DNA of 64,000 nt from contig CM048552.1 in assembly GCA_026413225.1 (NCBI GenBank), positions 191,490,053 to 191,554,052 of the forward strand, read 5' to 3'. The position numbers and the translations under genes were made by a program. The notes under the pieces were generated by a model. That model saw nothing but the letters and a program-made list of their open reading frames with translations, did no database searches and was not told the origin of the DNA. Below, piece after piece: positions 55,942 through 64,000 of this stretch (position 1 is its first letter; the number at the start of each line of letters is the position of its first letter). This DNA comes from Otis tarda. Its lineage: Eukaryota; Chordata; Aves; Otidiformes; Otididae.

Positions 55942-57171
55942 ATAGTGGCTGTCCTGTGCTGATTCTGCTGTCGCTGGAGAGAGACAGATTCTTCTGTCAT
56001 TTTGAAGAAAACATTGAAAACTGGTCATGTGGACTGTGCCTAACGGGCCCTGTTCCTAAGCTTGGATTATGGAGTAAGTCTTGGGTGACTGGTCAGGCTT
56101 GTGGGATCCTTTCATAAATTATGGTTGCAACTTTATGAAAGATATATCCCAGTTGCCATAACTGTAGCCAAACAAACTCAACAGTTTTGTCTTCGCCAGG
56201 GCTTTCCTTGCCACTTCTATCGCAAGGCAGATTCAGTAAGGAAAACTGAGACTATCTTCTACTACTTCAGGTTTTTTAATCTGTGTATCTTCAGTCCAGT
56301 ATCTGTGACAGAGATAATAATCTTTACAATGAGGTTAATAATTCTCCTTTATCAATGTTGCCAATTTATGTGAATTTTGTAGAGCAGAGACTATTTTCTC
56401 TGGTGCATGGCAGAAATGTTAGCATTTTCAAATATATTTCACTGCAGCTCAGGATGGAAACAACTTTGTTAATTTCTTCAAAACAGGGATTCCTGAAAGA
56501 ATTCATATTAAAAACAATTTTTTTCCATCTTTTCAGATTATTTTTTGTTATTTCCAGTAAAATGTTTCCCTAAATTAATTCAAAAACAAATGAAGAACTA
56601 GAATATTTGACTTATTGTAATATCATACTGCAACATGTCAGAGTAGTGGTACACAAACATAAACTTATTTTTAACACTTCTAAATTTTTGCTGCTTCAAA
56701 TCAGTTTGAGGTTGGTTTTTTTTTTGTGGGAAATCATTTTGCTCATAGTTGAATGAAAAGAACCATTTTTTAAATAAAATGCCTTTGAGGAGCTTTAGTT
56801 TTGCTTCCATCCCATCTCCTTGCATCTTTCCTCAGCTGAGTCTTCTAGGTATACTAAAAAACCAATACTTTTTATTTCATTTTGCAGCTCAGATTGATTA
56901 ATTCCATGGGTGCACTAGTCAATAAATGAATAAGGCAGCAATGACATTTTTTATAAAAAGTTCAGAGTACTGCTGCGGATTGCTTTATTAGATGATATAT
57001 TTGTAAGATCTAGTTAAGTTAATCAACTCTAACAAAATACAACTAGAAGGCACAGCCGTAAACATGCCAAATCAAAACCGTATGAGCCTCAGCAAAAGAC
57101 ACACCTCAGTGATCTGTTTTGTCATGATTCAGCCAGTCATTCAGAGCAAACCACCAACTGGGTTTAATGCT

Positions 57172-57189
57172 TTGTTGTTGTTGTTGTTG
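57172..57189. repeat. (TTG)6 microsatellite
   Basis: Six perfect TTG units. Simple repeat. Confidence 0.95.
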
Positions 57190-57456
57190 CTTTCTGGTGT
57201 GGTACCATCTGAAGAACTGTCTTAAATAACTACATTGAATAGGAGCAGACTGGCTAATGGAGGAGAATCACATCTCCGACCAAGAGATTTCTCATGGAAG
57301 GAATTCTAGATTCAGCTACTACAGCAAACAATTCCCTTTGTCCATATAGCTTATTTCACTCAGGAAATTGCTTTATGTTATGCTAGCAAAAGAAGTTTGT
57401 TGAGGACTTACTCTGCTAAAACAAGCTGCATCTCTCTGGAGAGCAATTTTCCAGGA

Positions 57457-57474
57457 TTTTTTTTTTTTTTTTTT
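57457..57474. repeat. 18-T homopolymer
   Basis: A run of 18 T. Similar long runs lie at 59958-59975 (18 T), 23605-23619 (15 T) and 29419-29432 (14 T). None is attached to a recognisable retrocopy. Confidence 0.95.
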
Positions 57475-58404
57475 GAGAGTAAACATGGTGACAGATTGAG
57501 AATTACTTCACAAAATGCTCTGCAGGTAAAAATCAATCTTGTTTCTAGTAACACACTACTTAAGATGAAGGGTAAAATACAGAGGCTTTTGTCTTTAAAT
57601 TTGATGTAGAATTTAATTCCAGAAGTTCTAAGGTGCAAAATGTTCTAAAAATATATACACATCTCTTCTCTTGTTTCCTACATGGTTTTTCGTCCATAAT
57701 TGTGATAGATTTTCTTTTTTCAGTACTTTTTAATGGAATCTTGGAAAATAGGAACAAGCATGGAAAATGGCCTTGAGTATCTGGAATTATTTAATTTGAA
57801 TTAATGTGTTTTAATTAATTTCTGGCTGAGTATGAATGGTTCATTAATCTTCAAAATAGACTGAAAATCCACTTAGAAGAAAGAATGATACAAAACAGAC
57901 AACAGAAAACTGTGGAGTTGCGCTGACCTATCAACACTTTAAAAATACTTTAGATTGCTGAAGCAGTTTGGATGAGTAAAACAATTTAAATCTCCCCTAA
58001 GTCAAACTCCTACATAGAAAGCGTAAGACCAGCAACTAGCTAAGTGGTCTTCCAATAAGACCACTGAAAATATTTTCACTTATATTTTTAATTGTCCTTT
58101 GATTCTTGATTCCACTTGAATTTAGGGTGGCCAAAAACCCCACAACATCCTAATGTCTTTTTACTATTGAGACACAACTCAGTAATACTTTTACAGTTTT
58201 TTAAAATGCTTTTTAAAAATGATTCCTGATGTGACTGTACAATTAGTGGTCTGTGATGTATCAGTATTTCTAGAGCCTTCAAGCAGCCTCATGAGCCTCT
58301 ACGGGCTGGCTGGCCAACATTTGTGTTTATATATGCTCATCACGATTTGCCTTCTGTATGGCTGGTTGTGCTTTCCATAGTTATTTGTGTCATGTCATGT
58401 TCAG

Positions 58405-58525
58405 AGTTATAGGCTGCGAGTTCCTTGAGCGGGGACTCATTCCTGTGAATTTACTGCACTTCACACAGTAAAGAACTGATTCTTTATATGGAGCCCTGGC
58501 CCTACCACAATATAAATAACATTAT
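58405..58525 (-). repeat. Ancient amniote interspersed repeat (GGGCAGGGACTGTCTT class)
   Basis: 'gctgcgagttccttgagcgg' and 'ggactcattcctgtgaattt', then 'ggagccctggccctaccaca' and 'atataaataacatt' match in order the remembered form 'TGTAAGCTCTTTGGGGCAGG', 'GACTGTCTTTTTG', 'GGGCTCCTAGGCACTACCGC' and 'AATACAAATAATAAT'. Orientation is opposite to the copy at 42878. Family name not asserted. Confidence 0.55.
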
Positions 58526-58529
58526 TTTT

Positions 58530-58580
58530 TTATATTGGCATAAATCCTTTGAGTCAAAGGGGGAGTCACGGAAAGAGGCA
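58530..58580. repeat. Ancient self-complementary amniote repeat fragment
   Basis: 'atattggcataaatcctttg' then 'agtcaaagggggagtcacgg' matches the remembered 'ACACTGGTGTAAATCCATTG' and 'ACTTCAATGGAGTCAC'. It directly follows the previous repeat. Only the core and one arm are visible. Confidence 0.45.
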
Positions 58581-61500
58581 GTGAAGAAGCAGAGACTTCA
58601 TCACTTTAAAATCGTATTTTTTGAAGCATGTCTTTCTGTGAGATGTTACCCTGAGAAAGTAAGAACTATATATTGAGAATTCTAGTGATATATTTTAATC
58701 CACATCAATCTAGTATTAAACACATTCTGGTTCTTTTAAGGTATTAACATAGCGGCAAAAAAAATCTTGCCTTAAGCCACATTTTCTAAACCACAGATCC
58801 AACTGCAGATATGAGGCTTTTAGTAAATTGACAGAGGGAGCTGTAAGGGTGGTTTAGATGATTCATATTATTCCTCTGGGCAGAGTCCCAGTTCAGAGTT
58901 CTCTGAGTCAGCTTTGGTGTTCCCTTATCAGGAGGCAAAGCATTGTTAGAAAACACCATTTTGGGGCTAAAGCGAATCTTCTGTTGTAATAGCCCTTTGG
59001 CACTGACAAATTTTTAGCTCCCTTTAATAGGGAAGCTTGCGATGCATGATGCATGCCAGCTAAATCTAGAGTGCTGCTTGTGAGTCATCTTTGCATCATA
59101 CTTCATTTTGGAATTTTTTGCTTTAAGATGATTTTTTACTTTTCCATTTTTATCTCACTACATTTTAGCTGTTAGTACTGAAATTCTGTGATTTAAACAG
59201 GCTGTGCAGAAATATGCTACTAGTATTTTACTGTTACTCTTTTGATCTTTTTCTTCAGTTTCTTTCTCATCCAGATGCAGTACCTTTTTTTATTGTGCTT
59301 GTATCCACACTGATTAACTCAGCTTCTATATATTCTCCCTTCTGACCTCTAGGTTTACCAGTGCTGCCTATATGTCGGCTTCTGTTCTGCTTTAAGTCTC
59401 AAAATGGACCTGCTGTCTTGCCAAGGTATGGAAACTCAGGCCTGGTTAGCAAAAAGACCAGAGGCCAACAGCAACTGGGCTTTAGCTCACTTGGAGTCTT
59501 GTAGAAGTGTGGCAGCTTGGGGTGTTTTGTTCCCCCCACCACCCTCCTGACCCATCCCATGGCAAGACCCTCACAGTGACCTATGCTTAGCACCCCAGGA
59601 CCCTCTTTCCTGCGAACAGATTTTCTGCTTAATGACATTTATGGCAGATGGATCCATTAACCCAGAAGAGATTATGTTCTAATGGCAGCAGCAGAGGAGG
59701 CTTCTCATTGATTGCCCAGGAGCTGGAACATTTGTTTTCTAGACCCTCAAACTGAAACACTGATCCTGCTTTCCAGGAAAGTCCATCAGCCGCCATACTG
59801 CAACGCAGTCTGTCATGGCACAGTTCTCCTGCCAGCACCAAACACCCTGCTGAAAAGGACAAGAGATTTACAGGGCAAAAGCTGGCAGGTCTTTGACCTG
59901 TTGTGAGAGGAAACTCCCCGGAAAGGGAGAGTCCCAGGTCCTGCTCCTCACTCCCAATTTTTTTTTTTTTTTTTTCCAATTTATTTGTGACACTGAAATT
60001 CAAAGTCTTTCTAAGCTGGGCTGAGTTCTGGCTCCAAATGTAACTATAGAGTATGAGCTCACCCATTCTCTGACCAGTGCCAGATCACTTAGAGTAACAT
60101 ATAGCTCAAAAATATCAATCTTCACCTTAAATCAAAAGTATTTCTAGCTCTCTGGAAAAGTAAGCCTCCATTTCCATCCATGTGAGCCTTCCCCCAGATC
60201 CCTCCCTGCTGTACTAGACAATTCTGCTCCTCAGGTCCCTTCCTTTTATCTTTATCCTCACTTTACAAGATAGAGACACAAAAGGCCCAATATCAGATGC
60301 TGTTGTTCATATACAACAAGCTTACAAATGTGTGCTCCAGGCACCAGCAGAGTCAGGCAACTGGGCTTGCCCAAAGGCAGAGCTGCCCAGGCTTGCCAGG
60401 AGGCAGAGCTGCCGGGGTGGCCTCTCCCTGCCCCGAGAGAGCTGCTTGGAGAGATGGTGGGAGGTCATGGACCGTGCCCTTCTCTGTCCAGCCAAGGCTA
60501 GGACGACAGTCACGTCCCTGCTTGAAAGGCATCATTCACTGCAGAGCATCCATCAAGAGAAAGGGATCATCAGGGGAGCAACATGTTTGGCATAGGTAGG
60601 ACAAATGGGAATACAGGGAACGTGGAGGGGGAAATAAGTGGGAACGGGGTGCTAAGGACTGTGAGAGGCCTCGGGCAGGGGACAAGCCTTGGAGCTAAAC
60701 AAGTACATTTTGTTGGAGATGTCTTTGGGAAGAGCTTGGAATTAGGGGTTTTTTTGTGTGTTTTTCAACCTCTCTCTCTCTCTTTTATTCTGATTCCATG
60801 ATTTTTCATACCCCTGTAGCAGACAGACAGATATATGTTACATCTCTTACTGCCATAACCCTTTCTGTCATAATAGCTTCACCTTTCTGGCCTTTAACCT
60901 TCCCTTGAGCAGAGACTATTATTGCTGTTAGCCAGAGATGGGGTAGAAACGTATAGCTTAATAACAGTAACCATACACAAAAAAAAAAGCTTTCCAGAGG
61001 CTGCCAGGGACTGATATAAAAGGTATACAAATCCTATGGCTCAGTATCTTTGACTAGCCTATGAAACAAGTTTTTAGTAAGTTGACAGATGTATTACTGA
61101 ATAATGGCTCCAAAAAGTCCCTTTAAAAGTCTATTCTTTATTCTCAAGACGGGAAATTATTTTGAAAGCAGGAAGACAGTTGCAATTGCCATTTTTTGCT
61201 AACTTTGTTAGATACTAAGCTGTGATACCTTCAGCCCAGTAATGTTTATAGATCTGTCCCCTCCAGTATTCAGTACATGCCTACCTGTAATGTCTACAGT
61301 GCTCTAGCTTGTAGAAAAACAACATTGCAAGAGAGGGAAAGCTAATGTTTAGCAACTATCAGAAAAAAAAAATGACAGCATGAATAAAGCTCTAGAACCA
61401 GGTCTTCATTTCAATGTAGCAGGCTATTTGAACTTTTTCTGCAAGATCAATATTTTTATATTTGCTGAATTTCTAGAGGCAATGTCTTCAGTTTGCAAGC

Positions 61501-64000
61501 TTTTTAGCCTGGGTGAGAGGGTGAAGAATATCAAGGGAGATGCATAGGAGCCAAAGAAGAGGCTTCGAAAACAGCACATTGGAAAATCTCGTTGTTTTAA
61601 CTTCAAAGAACACTCAGTTTTACAACACAACTAGCATACAATCCCTCATCTTTCACTTGTAATTCGGCTTCTGAAGATGTTTGCCTTCTCCCTCTGCATC
61701 ATTAGCGGCGAGTTTATCTCTGCTGTCCCAGCCAGTTCCCCAGGCTAGAGACACTTCTGTCTGTCATGTACTCCTTCAAGGGATTTCTAAGCTCCTCTAC
61801 GCTTTTATGGGGAGTGACTTTTCACATATCTTTTGGGAGAGGATAAAGAAGTTAATGCATTTAATTCAGCCTTGGCCACTGTTTAATGTAGAAGTAACCT
61901 TGTGTTTAGAAATTCCTAAGAGTCATGCTAGCTGTTACAGAGTAAGAGACACTCACAGAACTGCCAGATTTGTAACAACAGGCATGCAAATCTGTGACTG
62001 CTTATCCTCAGTTGTCTTACTTCCGTTTATCATAAGTTCCTCAAATATGTGCTAATGGAGTACACTCCATACAAAAGATGATGCACAAAATGAAGATGTT
62101 TTCTGGAAGCAAATGGAAAAGGAGAATTTTGAAAATTGTGAAATGGGCATAATTTTATGTCTTTAATTATCTAGTCAAGTACCCATCAGAGTAAATGGAA
62201 ATATTGCTACATAAATGTTAATCTGAGATAATATGGTGGTTGTAAAGGACATTTAGCCTGGGAGGTATGTAACTAGTTGCCGCTGCCATCTATAAACAGA
62301 GTAGACACATTTGAGGGAACCTTCTTGGCTGTCTTTTCAATAATAGTTACCCCTTAAAATACAACTTTCGCAGTATGGTGGGCATTTCTACAGTAGCATT
62401 TAAACTGTCTCTGAAGTAGTGCTTCCATATGCAGTATTTGACTGACACCACTACATAAAAACTCTCCCAGTGCAAATCCTGGAAGTTAAGCCAGCGTTTT
62501 ATCTTACTTGCATAGGTGGAGGTTCACAACTGGAAGAGTTATTTTGGGCACTCAGAATACTGACACTGTCTTCAGTCTGGAAGTTGGTTGGTGCAAATGA
62601 ATGGTGGTCATTGCTGTTCTCCCATGTTTCTCTATTGTATATGGAAATGGAGGGTGGTGAGGGGGCTTTGTAGCAGTGAACACATAGCTAGCAGGTAAAC
62701 TCACTGGCACTCCACATCTTGCTGTGAGAAAAGGAAATTCAACAATATCTCAGGTAGATGTTCATTAAAAACTTCTAGCTGCCTGTACCCTTACTGGTAT
62801 GGTGTTTATTTAGGATACTTTCAAAAATCTTTGGAATTGTTTATGTACATTAACACTGATTTACTTAACTGAAAGTTATCTATGACAAGAATTCATTAAA
62901 AATGGGACGCCGCCAGGTAGGTATCGTATTAAAAACAAAGGGGAGCTCAACCTTTTGCACAATTACACAAATACATGTAAATAACTCATACAGAAGCATG
63001 CTAAAACAACACTAATTGCTTATCATGGCCCTCAGTCAAAAATTGGCATGTCTTGTTTTACCATTGCCCTTCCTATATTGACACCTCCTTGGTCACCCAT
63101 CTCATGTGCAGGGTGAAGCAGGAAACCCCAGGCTACAAAACTGTAGAGTCATGTAATTAAAAACATACATAATATACAATGGGAACAAGATGAAGGTGTG
63201 TAGGCAGCTCTCAGTCTGATATTTGTCACTCTCTCACTGTAATGGGAACTCAGAGGAATCTAAAATCACAGCCCTCCAATGATCTGAAGGATTGATGACA
63301 GTAGTGCCTTGTAACAAACACATGCGGAGTACAGCCCAGACTCTCTAATAAGCAGAGTTCTTGCATAAGTATTTGCATATGTGCCAATATTCCATTAGCA
63401 TGGGAGATTTTAGAGTTTTAGAACATAAAAATAACAGATTAAAATGCGACAGGAAAAGGCTAGTAAGTATGTCACGTTGTGAATATAAGCAATTTAAGGG
63501 AGGTGTTATAATTTTATATATATATGTACACAATCTGACTCTGATCAAGGTAGTTAATTTTCATCTGCTTGAGCAATAGAAATTTTAAACAAATACAAAT
63601 CTTCATTTGTCCATTTATTTCTTATCGTGCATCCCATTTCCTGAGCTCAGAGCATGTGTGTTCCAGGGCTTCTTGGAGCCCTGAGGATGTAAGTTTTTGG
63701 GAAGTGACACAACTGATTTCCCACTTACTGCACGTCCTTTGCTTTGTTTCCTATGAGGGACTCTATTCCTCTCGAGAAAGCCTGAGATTAACGCCACTTT
63801 TCATTGCTTTTGGGCATCATCTTGCAAAGCATGGCTTGACTAAAGCAGCACAGCCTTATGGCTAATAATACGCAGTGCCTTTGTGGCTGCAGGCCCTGCC
63901 ATGTGTTCACACAACTTCTGGTGATCAAAGATGAACAAGACCGATTCCATGTTCCCCCACCACCAAAAAGCACAAACAACATTCATTTGCTGCACTTTAA
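58581..64000. other. Unique AT-rich non-coding DNA
   Basis: No gene is recognised to the end of the window. It includes the double NsiI-like word GATGCATGATGCATGC at 59041-59056, an 18-T run at 59958-59975, a (CT)6 run at 60770-60782 and TATATATATAT at 63515-63525. The longest frames are 145 codons at 59629-60066 (-), which includes the translated T run, and 124 codons at 61681-62055 (+). Neither has a domain. Confidence 0.5.

Larger units (their letters stand above)
55942..58404. other. Unique AT-rich non-coding DNA
   Basis: No gene is recognised. It holds a (TTG)6 microsatellite at 57172-57189 and an 18-T run at 57457-57474. The stretch 56880-57030 (TTGATTAATTCC, AGTTAAGTTAATCAACTC) looks conserved-element-like. 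Confidence 0.5.

Noticed and set aside
57457-57474. Poly-T run as the tail of a minus-strand processed retrocopy
   Set aside because: No recognisable gene-derived sequence lies next to it and no target-site duplication was seen.
59629-60066. 145-codon minus-strand frame
   Set aside because: It runs through a translated 18-T homopolymer and has no domain.
1-64000. Endogenous retrovirus, CRISPR, tRNA or rRNA genes
   Set aside because: No paired LTRs, primer-binding site, gag/pol motifs, regularly spaced repeats, cloverleaf boxes or rRNA-like segments were found on either strand by eye.

Overview
The window looks like non-coding nuclear DNA from a bird. The main evidence is nine CR1 LINE copies, several ending in the tandem ATTCTATG octamers that mark the 3' end of avian CR1. 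The background is AT-rich, with short homopolymer runs and no bacterial-style gene packing. I could not identify the species, the chromosome or a host gene. No stretch reads as a confident host protein-coding exon, so this is either a gene desert or the inside of a very long intron.

Layout: 1-1740 plain AT-rich DNA; 1741-2666 CR1 (+); 2667-12766 unique DNA holding a compact CpG-dense block (2959-3095), a 130-codon ORF with weak ankyrin-like spacing (4362-4754, -) and the longest non-CR1 ORF (8464-9012); 12767-14283 an older CR1 (-) with much of the reverse transcriptase (RT) domain; 16084-16330 and 18665-19198 CR1 (-); 19993-21016 a very degraded CR1 (+); 21017-25838 mostly unique, with conserved-element-like AT-rich blocks; 25839-26390 CR1 (+); 26391-34457 unique, with a CpG-enriched segment and perfect GC box near 27.5-27.9 kb; 34458-34671 and 43544-43796 short CR1 tails (+); 54711-55941 the youngest CR1 (+), whose RT frame is broken by one stop codon and has a changed catalytic residue; 55942-64000 unique AT-rich DNA.

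A second layer is about ten short, worn copies of older amniote-type interspersed repeats, recognised from remembered sequence and not by search. Several belong to a self-complementary class with a 'CCATTGACTTCAATGG'-like core. Others belong to a class containing 'GGGCAGGGACTGTCTT'. No tRNA, rRNA, retroviral provirus, CRISPR array or bacterial system was seen.

The genes do not form a pathway. The only coding remnants are CR1 ORF2 fragments (RT and C-terminal region). The CR1 copies fall into at least three lineages. One lineage lacks the stop codon that ends ORF2 in its sister lineage and reads 13 codons further. That, the CpG block at 3 kb, the ankyrin-like frame and a few conserved-element-like segments are the points most worth checking. 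I found no convincing undescribed system here.
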